Notes: a model not told the origin generated them from the sequence alone. DNA of 64,000 nt from Pachyseris speciosa (GCA_016490735.1 JAEMWC010000005.1:3245001-3309000), one strand, 5' to 3'. Shown: positions 24,025-36,934, counted from the first letter of the stretch. Translations and numbers: made by a program.

Positions 24025-24633
24025 ATTTTTTATCTTGGAAATCTTTTCACTAAATTGTGTTCTTTTATGGATTCTAAGGGGTCACTGAGTTGTTGTACTC
24101 CATTCTCCTAGACGCACGTGATGGTACATACATATTGCTACAGTGTTTCAGTTTATTGTTTAGCTCAAGGATTAATATCCTGCGATAATTGCCTAAGATG
24201 CCAAATGTAAAAATTCGCTCAAGCGAAGCAAGTGATGAGGGGTTGGCGGCGTCCACGTTGTTTGATTTTTGTTTTTTTGCCGTTTTAAGTTCGCCTTTCA
24301 TCTTTTCACATTTCAAAGACATATTCCACAAGCTACATGGCGACACATGAAACAACGAGATAACGAGAAAAGGTAAACACTTTACCTCATTCTGTTTAAA
24401 AAATATCAGTCGATCAACTATTGCTTCTAAGTATGCAACTTTATTAATGATATTAATGATAGTAGAGAATAGTGCAAATTGCTGAACCAAAAAGTTGACC
24501 TTTCTAAGTTTAAAAAGGCAGACCTAATATCTTCCCAAGTGACCAAAGAATACGATACAGTTTAGCTCAAAAACGTTTTCAGCTTTCCTTTCATCTGCTG
24601 TAAACTGCTCAATGGATAAACCAGAGCTTTGTA

Positions 24634-24767
24634 TAGAAAGAAAGTATGTGGAGATGAACTAGATCAAACACATATGTTTGCTACTTCTTCGAGAGTATCA
24701 TGAAATTAAACTCGAAGTAGCAAATATATGTGTTTGATCTAGTCCGTCTCCACATACTTTCTTTCTA
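24634..24767. mobile_element. Foldback MITE with TA ends
   Basis: TAGAAAGAAAGTATGTGGAG at the left returns as CTCCACATACTTTCTTTCTA at the right, with roughly 55-bp arms around a 25-base loop. TA dinucleotides flank both sides, as for Tc1/mariner-type MITEs. Confidence 0.75.
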
Positions 24768-27700
24768 TATATATAATAATTATATATATTTTCATAGATC
24801 TCGCCGAACTGCAATGCCCAGCCAGTTTTCTAGAAATGGCAAGACTTGTCATGGGCTAATAACGAAGCCGATGCTGTAGGTCTCGACTAAAGCCTTAGTG
24901 CAAACCGTTGTAGCTAGTCAAGGAGGGGCGTTTAACATTAGACTTAACCTACTACTTTGTTTATGTATCTGTTTGACATGTAGTCAAACCTCTATGTGCA
25001 GCACCTAGAAACTAGCCAATGGACCAGTAGCGACAAATGTCCTGTCACTCATTATATATGTGCACGTCTAATTGACGACTACTACTAAAAGAAAGAAGGA
25101 AGCAAAGGATAAGTGTTCCAAACCTTTTTGACCAAGCTTGCAGCTTCGCGGAAATAGTCACGGTGGCGAGTTCGATTGGCGATGAATTTCATTCACCTTA
25201 GCGTGTTAAAAAAAATGGCCTTATCGACAAAGTCTATTGTAGAGTGTGTTCAATACTTGAGCCGATATACGTTCCCATGCCTTTTATGATGAGAAGCAAC
25301 CAAATATGACTGAAACAATATTTCATTTCTTCCTGCCAGCTTTAGACAATTTGGCTGTGGGTGCGTCCTGACCTTTATACGCCTTCCATTTGAATGATAA
25401 CCCGCGCGTCAGAACCAATCGACAAATTTCATGTCTGTGGGATTTTTATTTACAAACTAAACAGTTGCCCTTATTTTCAGTAGAATAAGCCGTCTTAACT
25501 GAAAAAAGGTAAACCGTTTGGACAATATATTTTAGATCGATAGTGGTTTCAGTTTAACAAAGCTCTTCCCGGTTAATGAACATCGTTGCTGTTGTCTTAA
25601 TTTTTATTCAGTATCCCACAGAAGAATGGTCAGTGTAATTACATAAAATATCACTTTTAATCAGTCGGGGAGTTAAAGTACTTACTTAAATTATTTATCC
25701 ATTTCTGAGGTTTGACACTTAAGCACCAGCGACAATTATCTGTTAGATTCTGGGGTAATCATATGATTACTACGAATGTCTTCAGCCAAATCGTAAATCA
25801 AAAGTAAGGTAAAATGCTAGACCAAATAAATAATTAGCGAAGCCAGCTGAAACGAGAATTCTAAATATCGCTTAGTTACTAGTTTTCAGTCACACCAGCA
25901 CGCCAGACCAGCACCGGTGCCTCTTCCCTGCTTAGCTGGTCCCTCAACATGACAGTAACATGACGGTTCTGTTTGTTAGTGCTCCGTAATTCGCGTGCTC
26001 AGTAATACAGCTTATATTTTCGTTGATAACTAACTTGCCAACGGCATTTGTTACTTCATGGCAACAACGGAATTCTGCCGCATTTGCTAGTGTTTCGTCA
26101 CTGAAATGTTTACACAAGCATGCACCTGAAAAAAAGTGAATAATGAATTTAGTGTAACATGAAAATTCGAAAAAAAAAAGTCATCAAACAATTCACTCAC
26201 CATTCGTGAACTGCTACATAACTCTGTGTTGAACTCTGGTCTCTAAACCTGCCGGAGTCAAGCCATAGAGGTAAACATCTCTACGTCTTCGCCGAAGACA
26301 CTTTCGCCCATCGCTTTCGAGTGGTTCTTCTGTGTACGTCTCAAGGTCTCCAGTCACTATTTCCATTTCTTCTCCCGATTCCTCGCACTCAGCTAAGCTT
26401 CAAGAAAACTCGGAATTAAGTGAATCATTCGAATCACTTGAATCTCGGAACATTTTTATTTCAATCAACTCTGCGTCTGTATATTTTTCACTTGGGGCCA
26501 AGAGAAAGTCGAGGCAAAACATAACACTGTGATGTCACAAGCTTCGCTCGACTGTGTTTAACTAGATCTCAGTTCCCGGGAGGCGGGTATTTCGAAAGCG
26601 GAAAATCGGGGTTTCAGCCATTTCGAACATTTTTTAACTTTTGATTTGTTTTTTAGGGATATTGAACTTCCAGAAACGGGAATAAAAAAAAATCGTTTCA
26701 TATGCACTTTAAACCAGCAGCAAAATATAAATACGTTGCGTGGCAGCAAATCTAAACTGGAGACGAATTTTCAGAGCTAAACTTTGACCTAGTGCTAGGA
26801 TGAAGGTGTTCTGCACAGGAATCACGGCCAGCACCATACTTTTATTGCATGGATTTCCAGAGAAAAATCAAACTATTTTGGGGGCCCTATTGTAGGCTAC
26901 CAAATGAAGCGGCATTAGATTCACTTGTTTCCAAATTAATATCTCTCTATCAGAAAATGATCAGGTAATCGGGGACCAAAATTTGGAAAATGTTAAAAGT
27001 TTTGTATCTAATGGTCCTCATTAGGAACATAATGGTGTCTTCATTTCAGAGTGCTTCCATGGTCAATTAAACAAAGAACATGTTTAAACAAACACTGAAG
27101 CCAATACTTGAACATCCTGTTGCGCCCTCTAAACTCTCTATGAGATAGTAAATTATACATATAATTAAATGCGACTTAGTACATTTCGCCCATTTAGTTT
27201 TAACCCGTTGTTTGCAATATGATTGAAAGTGGCCTCTTGGCAGTTAAATTTACAAATTTCCTTTTTTTTCTTAACCGATTCCCTTGAGAAAGTAATATTG
27301 AATTATTATTACGACCATCAGAATGCTTTAATTACTTGGGTTAATCTTGGGCTGCGAATACAAAAAACTGGAGCGTACTTCATCTCTGTAAGCGTAACCT
27401 TAAACATTAACCTAACTGGCTTTACTGGACCTCCTCTGGTATGGCTACCCCAAATTGGCTTAGCTTTTAAAGGAATTTACTCCGTGAAACCGTCTCAACT
27501 GATTAACTTTGCACCCCTTCACCTTGCCCAAAATATGAATGAAGTGTATCAACGTTTACAGATGAGATTTTTTTTACACAACAGTTACATATTGAACAAT
27601 TTCATAACTCTTTGGAAACCATTAAAAAAAGAAATTTTGCTTAGCCCATTGTATCATCCATCACGTTTCAACTGGCAACCAAGTGATCACAAGTACCCGT

Positions 27701-27839
27701 TACACAATGTGCTCGATTTAAATACTGATGACGTGAAAGTATTTTTACTGGCAAATTATATTCTTCTGAGTTGAGTTGCGTCAAGCGAAAAATAAGTCAG
27801 AAAACAGAAGAAAAAATTACTTCTCAAGAAAACATAAAA

Positions 27840-27985
27840 TTTGGTCCTTTCACGTTGTATTTTTGTAGAGGACGGCAAAGAAATGTACCAAAATGCAAAA
27901 CGCACGTGCAGAGCGATTGTTTTTGCTCATGAAGCCTATTGTTTAGTGGCGGTCTTGTTGCCGTTGCCGTACTGGTTGCTTAAGG
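27840..27985 (+). repeat. Dispersed repeat, paired with 46190-46320
   Basis: GAGGACGGCAAAGAAATGTA, CGCACGTGCAGAGCGATTGT and TTTGCTCATGAAGCCTATTG match the reverse complement of 46190-46310 with scattered differences, so the two are copies of one element. Confidence 0.6.
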
Positions 27986-28159
27986 TCCCTGATGTTGCAG
28001 AGGCAACGTAACATTCCCAGGGGGGGGGGGGGGGAGGGAGGGGGATGGGGGTACTTCCATAGATTTCGGATAGGTGTGTAGGTGTGTGGCGCGAAAGGTC
28101 TTAAACCCTGACCCTATTTAAGGATGAAGCAAACGAAATTTGATACTCTATTTAAGGCC

Positions 28160-28195
28160 CAACCCCCCTCCCCCCCCCCCCCCCCACAAAAAACA

Positions 28196-28226
<31 letters not shown>

Positions 28227-28248
28227 CAAAACAAAACAAAACAAAACC
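28160..28248 (+). repeat. C-run plus (ACAAAA)n simple repeat
   Basis: A stretch of about 20 C residues followed by alternating ACAAAAA and ACAAA units up to 28247. Confidence 0.9.
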
Positions 28249-29125
28249 CGGAAAGAACCGGCGTGAAACAAAAGCCGGGAAACTGCCAGTGTTCGTGGGA
28301 TAATGGGAGACGATCCAAACGACGATTAACCGCCACGGAAAAACACAAAATTTCCTTTAGCTGGATATTTACGCAGTGCTATTTTAGCTTGATACAATTT
28401 AGGTACCCTATCTAAGGATCAAACCGGGACCACTATGACAACATGGGCAGACATGATACCCTATTTAACGATCGAGAATTGACCTAAAAAATGTCCTTTT
28501 CACTGTACAGATCATAGTGTAAAACTACTTGAATACGTGTGGAAAACCACTAAAGGAGCTCTCGCAAGTTCATTGATGGCTCCTGTTCTTCTCAGTAGAC
28601 TAGACTCGTGTCAATAAACGTAAACGCATTGTTGACAAAATGAAAACAGCAAACCCTTTGGCCATAATTCGCGCGTTCATATTTTCTCGGTATGTAGTGA
28701 AGATGGAAGTAAACAAAAAAGAACTCTGTTTGGAAAGATATATTGTGTTGTTAAAGTGCTTTTCCCTGTTTATAACTATGTTGGAAACGCAGGGAAGGAA
28801 GGAAAACTGGAATGTAAAAAATTAAATAAAATGATAGATAAACCTACATTTTTCAGAGATAATTAGGCACGAGTAACCCTAAAACAGTGCATGTAATTGC
28901 TTTTTATTTTCAAAATGAAGGCTAATTATCCCTAAAAATAAATGTCTACCCCAGTTTGATTGAACGCAATAGGCCTTATTAAGTCCTTTTTTGGTCGCAT
29001 ATATTGTTGTAAACCACACACTAATCATTTTAGTTTAAGAAGCACCAGCCACCAGAGACCCCAAAACTATGCGAAGCGAAGATAAGAGGTACCGTCCTTA
29101 ATACCGCAAAGAGTGTGACGTTCCT

Positions 29126-30529
29126 TTAAATGTAAACAAATAATGCAATAACAAAGCAGACCCTGAATACTGAGTGCCCTGTTTGGACGTTTGCACCACT
29201 GCGCATTGTAGAGGGAGTCGTAGTTCCTTCAACAGGCGTAGGCCGGAGTGAGGCAACAGGCTTCCCTGCGTTGCACCGACTCTGGAAACAATCCTGGCAC
29301 TGTTGAGCATTACAGATCTTCAAGCAAGTCCCACTAACACAGACTTGATAACATTCTTTGACATTCGCAGAGCATGTCATGTTACAACTTCCTTTCCGAC
29401 AAACCTGTTCGCACACATCTCCATCGCAACTCATAGTCGCGTTTGGGTCGTCGGCTACCTGTTTACAGGAATTCACTCCAAACGGGCAGACCATGTGACA
29501 GTCTTCTTGGTAACAAACTTGCTGGCATTCACCTCCATCGCATCGCATGGTTATGTTTTGACCGTAGTATGCCTCCTGAGTGCACGATCTCACACCGGAA
29601 GGGCAAAACATCTTGCAATTATCATTATAGCAATATTGAGCGCAGGCATTTCCATTGCAAGTTAGAGTTACGTTTCTAAGATCTCCTACCTGGATACAGG
29701 ACCTCACCCCGATGGGGCAAGTCATACGGCAGTATCCATTCGAGTTGTGACAACTTTGCTGACAGACATCTCCATTGCACTGCATAGTAACGTTTGCGTT
29801 TCTACCACTCGATTTCTGGATACAGGACGTCACGTTAGATGTGCACATCATGTCACACCCCCCTTTGGAGCACATTTGCGTGCAATTCGTGGCACCGCAG
29901 ACCATGGAATTACACTGGCTAGTATCATCGCAAGACTGCAGACAGCGACCTGAATCTACACTTGACAAGCAACTCATGTTGCTTCGTCCTCTTGTTGAAA
30001 ATTGCTCGCAAACGACTCGATCGCATTCCATAGCTGCACTCCCATCGTGTGCAGATTGGCTACACTTTTTCCTGCCAAGAGGGCAAGCCATTTGGCAATC
30101 TCTTCTGGGACACACCTGTGAGCAAACATCCGCCTCACAGCTCATATATGTTCCTGAGTTTTGCACGCAGTTGCTCGCCGTCTTGGCACACGTTAAGCGA
30201 CTGCAATTTGCACCACCGCTGCAAGTCTGATCGCAATCCTGAGCATCGCATGTCAATGATCTGCACTCTGTTCTGTAACAAAACTGACGGCACCTCTGCG
30301 ACGCACGGCACTGAATGGTGTCGCATTTCAGGTAATTTCTAATGCAGCTTTGATCACAGGTATTATACTGGTTCGCCAGTCCACAAAACAAGGAGCAAGG
30401 ATACTGTACACAAGAACCCTGCTGGCAAGTGGTACTGCTAGAGGCGGCGCTGCAGTCTGTTTGGTTACTCGCAGCCTCCACTGTGGCCTTTGTTAATGAC
30501 AACGATATGATAAGGAACCACATCACCAT
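29126..30529 (-). CDS. Cysteine-rich repeat secreted protein, copy C (intact, longest)
   Basis: 467-aa single-exon frame with an ATG at 30527-30529 (a second in-frame ATG lies two codons on). Signal peptide MVMWFLIISLSLTKATVEA; then the shared head with PCSLFCGLANQYNTCDQSC and CRSLTCDAQDCDQTC. About five repeat units follow from residue 190 on, including NVTMQCNGDVCQQSC, NVTLTCNGNACAQYC, NITMRCDGGECQQVC and NATMSCDGDVCEQVC, each with an N-glycosylation sequon overlapping its start and the spacing C-x4-C-x3-C-x4-C-x3-C-x6-C. A short Cys-rich closing module (CLKICNAQQCQDCFQSRC) leads to a Thr/Pro-rich linker (TPVEGTTTPSTMRSG) and a hydrophobic end (VFRVCFVIALFVYI), consistent with a GPI-anchored surface protein on a stalk. 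TTCTTTAATTCTCAG on the minus strand, ending at 30545, is a candidate splice acceptor 15 bases before the ATG. Molecular function unknown. Confidence 0.88.
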   Translation of the reverse strand: MVMWFLIISLSLTKATVEAASNQTDCSAASSSTTCQQGSCVQYPCSLFCGLANQYNTCDQSCIRNYLKCDTIQCRASQRCRQFCYRTECRSLTCDAQDCDQTCSGGANCSRLTCAKTASNCVQNSGTYMSCEADVCSQVCPRRDCQMACPLGRKKCSQSAHDGSAAMECDRVVCEQFSTRGRSNMSCLSSVDSGRCLQSCDDTSQCNSMVCGATNCTQMCSKGGCDMMCTSNVTSCIQKSSGRNANVTMQCNGDVCQQSCHNSNGYCRMTCPIGVRSCIQVGDLRNVTLTCNGNACAQYCYNDNCKMFCPSGVRSCTQEAYYGQNITMRCDGGECQQVCYQEDCHMVCPFGVNSCKQVADDPNATMSCDGDVCEQVCRKGSCNMTCSANVKECYQVCVSGTCLKICNAQQCQDCFQSRCNAGKPVASLRPTPVEGTTTPSTMRSGANVQTGHSVFRVCFVIALFVYI

Positions 30530-30664
30530 TTTCCGTCAGACGATCTGAGAATTAAAGAATACACAATGAAGTTTGTTAAAATGTTTTCAGTTTTGCCGTT
30601 GACACTCAGTGTTTATTACGAGTATTTTGGCAAAGCCTTATGGATGGATTTCGCTTTTCGGGTA

Positions 30665-30905
30665 TCCCGCCGACCGGTTAGCTCAGTTGGTACAGCACCG
30701 GACTACCGTGAGGTCGTGGGTTCAAACCTCGGCTGGGCCAACACTCAGGGTCTTTAAATAATTGAGGAGAAAGTGATACCTTTGTAATGACATCTACAAA
30801 CAGTTAAACTTTACTTCTAGTTTTCTCGAATAAGGACGATAAACGGTAGGCCCCGTCTCATACTGCTTTCACTGAATCTGAGTGACTCTGTGGGACGTAA
30901 ATCTA
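30665..30905 (+). mobile_element. tRNA-derived SINE
   Basis: Starts with a tRNA-like head: A-box TTAGCTCAGTTGG (30678-30690) and B-box GGTTCAAACC (30719-30728), the internal RNA polymerase III promoter. The anticodon region does not fold as a standard arm. The body (CTCAGGGTCTTTAAATAATT, then GACGATAAACGGTAGGCCCC and CTCTGTGGGACGTAA) is unrelated to tRNA and belongs to a SINE type I associate with corals. Confidence 0.75.
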
Positions 30906-31760
30906 TGGCAGTGACCACCCTGTTTTAATTTGATATTCACATTACGGGAGTACTCATAACTCAACTAGTTACTTCATTAATTGTAAACTGCGCTACAAGC
31001 AGTCTGGTAAAAGTCCCCCGGCCAGTGTTGTAAGGCGTATTTGATTATATCCAATTGATGCTAACATAATTATTCCACGAGACGTGATCAGTGGTTTTCC
31101 AAATAAGTTACCATTATCTCTGATCTTCGATGCGTGGAAAGTCTTCTATCGACTGCAATTATATTGTAATTTTTCTCTAGTCGGTTGCTGTGAAGCTTTA
31201 TCATATTAACAAAAGGCTAAAAGCGTTGTTAAGGTAAACAACGCCGACAACGAATTGAAACCAATATATGTTATCGTTAGTGTTAAAACAACTGTAAGTG
31301 AAAAACTTGTGATTCGAATTCACTACAGCATTTACTCTCTACTCGCCTTAGTATTTTTAACTGCTTCCCCATCAGAGCGTGTTATATCGCAGACCTCACG
31401 TTTTGCTTCTTGAGACCGATAAAGAACACATTTGACTTATATTTATCTCTGAAATTTGCATATCGGAAACACTTGAAAACTTGAAATATTTTTGAAGGAA
31501 AAATTTTCAACAGGGTCTAGTTTTAGATTGAATTTAGAGTCACTTTGAGACCGCCATTAATCATAGTTAAGTTTGGTTTTCAATACGGCAGGTTTTTAAA
31601 TACAAAAATCAGACTATGGTGACAATGTCTTGAATTAACTTAATAACACAGGATCCATTTCTCCTATGAAACTCTCGCGAAACTTTACAAAATTACCATT
31701 CGGGTTTCAAAGAACCATCAACACTCGTATCTACCGAAGCTTTCTCAAAATCGTTACATT
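30906..31760. other. Intergenic, no gene recognised
   Basis: A+T-rich; no reading frame or repeat pairing found. Confidence 0.4.
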
Positions 31761-32002
31761 TTAACCCATTGGCACTCGTGCTGGCCAAAACCGTGCAGAA
31801 TCACGTCCCTCGAAATTTTGCTTTCTGCGCATACCCGACCTTGGAAAGCTAATATTAACAGGAACAAATGGCGTGATGAATCCCACAAGCAATCAGAGTT
31901 TTGGGCAGTTTTGGTTCTTTTTGGTTAGAATCTGGCCAGAAAACGGCTCGACGAGCTTCAAAAGGTGTTTTTCGGCAAAATGCTCAGTAGTCAATGGGTT
32001 AA
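31761..32002. mobile_element. TTAA-flanked MITE (piggyBac-like)
   Basis: TTAACCCATTG at 31761-31771 and CAATGGGTTAA at 31992-32002 are exact complements. TTAA with CCC...GGG inside is the usual piggyBac target and terminus pattern. The 109-aa frame overlapping it has no family features. Confidence 0.75.
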
Positions 32003-34424
32003 GGATCGTTACAAAAATTAACTTAAATGCTGGGAATCTTTTACAAACCTTCCCTTCCCTCAGGAATGTGTACGCCTTGATTGTCAGTTGTAAGCGACTG
32101 GTCGTTGGCAGAATTTCCCATGTAGGTCATGACACTTTCTCCGGTCAATCGACTGCATTATTGTCACGTGTTAACACACACCAGTTATTGCAGGACGTGT
32201 AGCAATGCATGGCAAAATCGCCTTTAAGGAAGTTCAAAGAGATGATGCAAATTAACATAAGCTGCTCACGTGCCAAAGTAAATTTACTGGAACAGTGAAT
32301 ACCCAATTCACACAACAGTCGGCCAAACTAAGCCAATGACATCAAAAGAGATGCTATACATTAGCTAATATATATATTTAGCCAAGCCTAAAAGCGGAGC
32401 TCCAAAAGCATTCTTTTTCTACTGGCATTTACATATAGTCTGCTTGTCATATCACCCTCTGACCTCACTCAAGCTACAGACCCAATGCTGTAGAAAATAG
32501 TATGGAAAGGTGATCTGAGCCAGTGGCACAGTGGATTTGGACCCCACGTGGATTTGCATCCTCCAGTCCAGATCTGCTTGTGGTTCAAATTTGGACCCTC
32601 TAGTCCAGAACTGCTAGCAGATATGAATCCCCTTTTACGAATTTGGACCCCCACCCCTCCTAAAAACAAGCGTTCCTTTGAGTAAGGTAATAAAAATTCC
32701 TTTCCAAACTGAGTTTGGAGATGTTAAAAAGCAAAATAAAAATATTGAGGTAGGTTTTTTTAAAAATAATCTTTAATACCTTGTGTAAAAAAGAACCTGC
32801 AAAGCTAGTTTTCATCTATAAATTTTTAAAACAAAACATTTCTTAACATCTTAGAGCAATACCTAAGGACAGGTCTGTTTCCCCGTTCAACTGTAGGCAA
32901 CTTAGTTACATACTTAGCTACTTAGGTATGGTTTAGAGCCACTAGAAATTGGTGGAGAAGCCTGGTGATTGCTCCTTGGAATCAGTATCACATCAGATAT
33001 ATAGTGATTCAGATCATCACTTCATAATGAATGCAATTTCAATTATCCACAGCCTCCCATGAGACAGTCAGAAATCGGAAATTGTGTATCCTCTGGATAT
33101 ATGTATACCTCACAAAAATTATGAAAGAAAGATACATGGAAATCAATAAAAATATTTAGATGCCATGAATTAAGACCAAGATATTTATTTTGATCAATTA
33201 CTTCTTGACCTTACTATCACAAAAAAAAACTGCTTGCTAACATTAAGCTCATCACTCAATGCACCTACAGTGTTTTCAAAAAGAAATCCAGCTGCTCTTC
33301 TGGCCAGTTAAGTGCAAGACCAAACAACTTGATAATAATATATTGAGCATTTGGTTGATACCACTATCAAGGTGATTCATCAAAGCAAAAGTGCTGGAAA
33401 TCCGTTAGCCATCTTAACTTGATCTTAACATACTTCATCAAACATCAGAGATTCCATTAAACATTAATGCCAAATGTCATCCAAACATCCCACAAGATTG
33501 GTGTGACCAGCTACTAATAAAATTAATTGAAAGACTGTATGCAGGAGGAGGAAGTCCAAAGGATGTGTACATTGATGAGAAAGAGCTTACTTTAAGTTTA
33601 ATTTTAAGTTTTAAGTTTAATAATACTTTGTCATGTGAATACAACTAAGTTGATACAAAACAAAAAAGTGCATGACTGGAGAATAATTGGCAGAAACTAA
33701 ATTCCCATACAAAGAATATTATCTAATATTACACATTCTAAAAACTAAGAGGTGAAATTTAAACGTGGCCCAAAGCTAACCTAATCAAATTAAATCAAAT
33801 ACTTGTCTCTTACAAGTCACCCCTGATTTGAGATTGAGACTAAAAATCATGAAGTAATCCAAAGCAAACCTAATTAAATTACATACTTGTCACTCACAAG
33901 CTACATCTGATTTAAAATTGACACTAATAATGTAATAGATAGGACTTAAAGCTGCTTAAAGAAGGTGCATGCATGATGTTCGATGGAACACCATTCCAGT
34001 CTGTTATGTAGCGATTAAAAAAGAAAAGCTGAAGGCCATATATATATTTAGCCATGCCAAGCCTAGAATCGGAGCTGCACACTCTCACCGAGCAACTTCG
34101 CAAGATTTTATTTGGGCCAGTTTAATTTGTGTCCAAAACAATTGAGCAGCAGCAGGGAAAACGAAGAGTTTTCGATAGTAAATGTTTGCAAAAAAGAAAA
34201 AGAAAAAAGACGGACATTCTTGAGTCTAACTACTTTGAGATGAAAGCGTAAAGGGATTCAAAGCGGATCAAAAAAAACAAAACAAAACACAAAAACACTG
34301 CAAGCGAACAAAGTACGATGCCGGCGAGTGTTTGCTCGAAGAAGGAGAAGGTGGAGAAATTAAACAAGACTAGCTAGTAATTAAAATAGCTTGTAATGAT
34401 AAGGCTAGGAAAATCGGTATTTAT
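32003..34424. other. Intergenic repeats, no gene recognised
   Basis: Direct phrases ATATATATATTTAGCC...AAGCCTA(A/G)AA(G/T)CGGAGCT occur at 32369-32401 and 34040-34073, about 1.67 kb apart, and may bound a decayed element. A local duplication is seen at 33768-33846 and 33850-33925 (shared AAATTAAAT/AAATTACAT, ACTTGTCTCTTACAAG/ACTTGTCACTCACAAG). Confidence 0.4.
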
Positions 34425-34740
34425 TTTGACATAAATGCCCCTAGAAAAAAAAAATAAAGGGTACAAACTCTTCGTTTACAGCAGTCAACAGGAATTGACC
34501 GCGGTTCAGAAACAATATAACAACAAACATAAGACTTATTACAAGGAAACAAAGCACAATATGAATAATATTTCTTCGAAGATTCTTGGAGAAGGTGCAG
34601 AAATTGGACAGGTAACAAAACTATCTTGTATTAAGCTAGAAAATTTCCTTAGCAGATTTGACATAAATGTCCGTAGAAAAGACAAAAAAGAGGTCCGTAC
34701 CTGATCGTTTAGAGCAGTCAACAGGAATCACTGAGACAGC
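34425..34740 (+). repeat. Local direct duplication
   Basis: TTGACATAAATGCCCCTAGAAAA ... GCAGTCAACAGGAATT (34426-34498) is echoed by TTTGACATAAATGTCCGTAG ... GAGCAGTCAACAGGAATC (34658-34731), so one roughly 75-bp segment is present twice. Confidence 0.65.
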
Positions 34741-36301
34741 AATCACTCGGAATGCGACAGAGCTGAATAATAGAGCCATTTCCCACAAAATCTTTCCTTG
34801 GCTTACACAAAAAACTTAAGTGCTTTGATGGTTTTACTGTTACTTCCCATGTCTTCCGAAGAACCTTCTTCAATTAATGATTCTCAGTGGCAACACATCA
34901 TCCAGATAACGAAGAAAGCGCTTGCCAAACCAAACGAGCATTTCTCTCGCAGACCCGTCTACTTTAAAATTTATCAAAACCAGCCAGCCAGTCAACCCAT
35001 TTCGCTGTTTTTAACATCCAAACGCTGATTCTTACCGGTTCAAACAAACGACATGTTTAAAGACTGCGAAACTTAATTGTTGTTTACAGGCTGCTTTCGA
35101 CGAAGATCTCTTAAAGACTTGACGAAGTGATGCGCGCTGGGTTTTGACTGTTTTGGCAGCATTTTGACAACTTAATGTCAGATTTTGAGAAGTGCACATG
35201 CACATGCATTTGATCGGATTTTTTATTTTTACTCGAGCTCGAGTCTCCCCCTTTAATGCTTAATTTTACGAGGACTCATTGCGATTACGTGTTGATATAT
35301 ATAAGATAAGGGCAAAAGTTTCTTAACGCTACTGTGAGGAACCAAGGTCGAAAAACAGTCAACCAAGCCGAGTAAAAACACTCGTTCGCTTGCAAAGAAA
35401 ACAACGTAACAAAACAAACAAACAATTCAACTACTTCTTTGCGTCCAAAACGAGTACAGATGATTGTTATTTATATCCATTCGAGAGAAAAATACAACTT
35501 TCATTCCTGAACAAAAGTAACAACGATTAAACCAAATGTTAAGCTTCTATTTATTTAATTTACCTCACTGTCCTGTGTTGTAGAGGTTTCTACCACTTGA
35601 AAATGCGTAAGCTTCAGTAAAGTAAAAACAAGCATCCGCAAAAATAGCGAACGGTTTGTCCAAAGAAAGAGCTTCTTCCACAAAGTTTGAGCTACTCATT
35701 CCTCCCATTAATACCGGTGAACTGTTAAGTGACTTTTCTTGGTGAGATGCAAGATGCCGCGGTGAAGTGAAAGCCCTTGAAGCGTTGAATTATACTGTTT
35801 TCAACCGCACAATCTTTGAAGCTTTTCCTGAGAAAAATCTTCCGTCCTTCCTTTCATCACTTGAAAATTCACCTTCCGGAGTATCTTTTGACAAGTTCTT
35901 GATCTTTATGCTTTTTACGCGAAAGACAAACTTCGATCGACGAAGATGAAGTTGTTTTGCTCAAAATAAAGAAACCAACTGAATGTGAAATTACCAGCCG
36001 CAGAAAGCGCGCGAAAAATTTTAAAGGCCTCGATTTGGTTTGGGTGTCCCACACTTGGCTTGAGCCTGCGATCCAATCGAAAGCAAGTACCTGGTCAGCG
36101 GTCAACTTCAAAAAAACAGCTGACCTCGATGAGGTCTTAACTTGAGCCCGCGATATGGTCACGTTACACTGGTCAGCGGAGACCTTGTTTTGACAGGTGT
36201 CAATTGGCTATAAGATGGATGTCCAGTATCAAAAATGTACGCTGTAAAGTAGCTGGCCAGCTGGGCCAGGTGGAGTATGGCCGCCCTGTTGGATTATTAT
36301 G

Positions 36302-36332
<31 letters not shown>

Positions 36333-36335
36333 GAC

Positions 36336-36397
36336 TCCGTCGTCGTCGTCGTCGTCGTCGTGCGTACGCGCCCACGAGCAATACCGCTAGCCATTTT

Positions 36398-36429
<32 letters not shown>

Positions 36430-36486
36430 AGGTATGGTGCTCCGCTTGACGGCCCTTCGGGCCGTCGGAGCTCCGCTATAAAAAGC
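36336..36486. repeat. (CGT)n tract and GC-rich hairpin
   Basis: (CGT)n at 36339-36361 followed at about 36440-36475 by a hairpin around GACGGCCC-TTCG-GGGCCGTC, inside GCTCCGCTTGACGG...CGTCGGAGCTCCGC. Likely the end of a dispersed repeat. Confidence 0.6.
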
Positions 36487-36934
36487 GGTTGGTTTTTTAG
36501 CTAGGGCAATATATAGAGCCTCGAAGCCATTTCTGTTATATCTCGACTCTTAAAATAGGGTGACAGTGCGGGCCGGAGTGGATGAGACATGGTTATTTTG
36601 TTTAAAACACGGCCTGGGCCTTTCAAAGCACGATTAAGCTAACTGTAAGGAGTTAGCAAGCTTTGATTCCTATTTGGCATACCAAATTGCCAGGCGTAAT
36701 ACAATTTCTATGTTTTTCGCTACACCTTTAACATACTGTTTGTTTGGTCTTTTTAACCTCAAAGGAAATTTATTTCCCTCATGAATAAAATATTTGATGC
36801 AGTTCGTACAGCTGGTTATTGTTCCACTAGCTAGGATCAGATTACATTCGGGCCTATTTATTGGGCATGCAAAACCCCAAATGCACGCCTCTTTTCCTTC
36901 AGCTGCTCCACGGTAGGCTAAGGATCGGCAATAG

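Larger units (their letters stand above)
24768..29125. other. Long stretch without a supported gene
   Basis: A 183-codon open frame at 27223-27774 has no early ATG and no family features. Simple repeats: G-run 28020-28052, C-run 28163-28184 followed by (ACAAAA/ACAAA)n to 28247. A repeat shared in reverse with 46190-46320 lies at 27840-27985. The 28022-28480 segment repeats the GGGTACTTCC family of 11028-11450. Confidence 0.4.

Noticed and set aside
24074..24490. 138-codon minus-strand frame
   Set aside because: No ATG at the start, low-complexity mix, no recognisable domain.
27223..27774. 183-codon open frame
   Set aside because: It starts from TTG, the first ATG is beyond residue 100, and no motif, signal peptide or neighbour supports it.
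28148..28348. 66-aa frame rich in Phe, Cys and Gly
   Set aside because: It is the translation of the C-run and (ACAAAA)n simple repeat.
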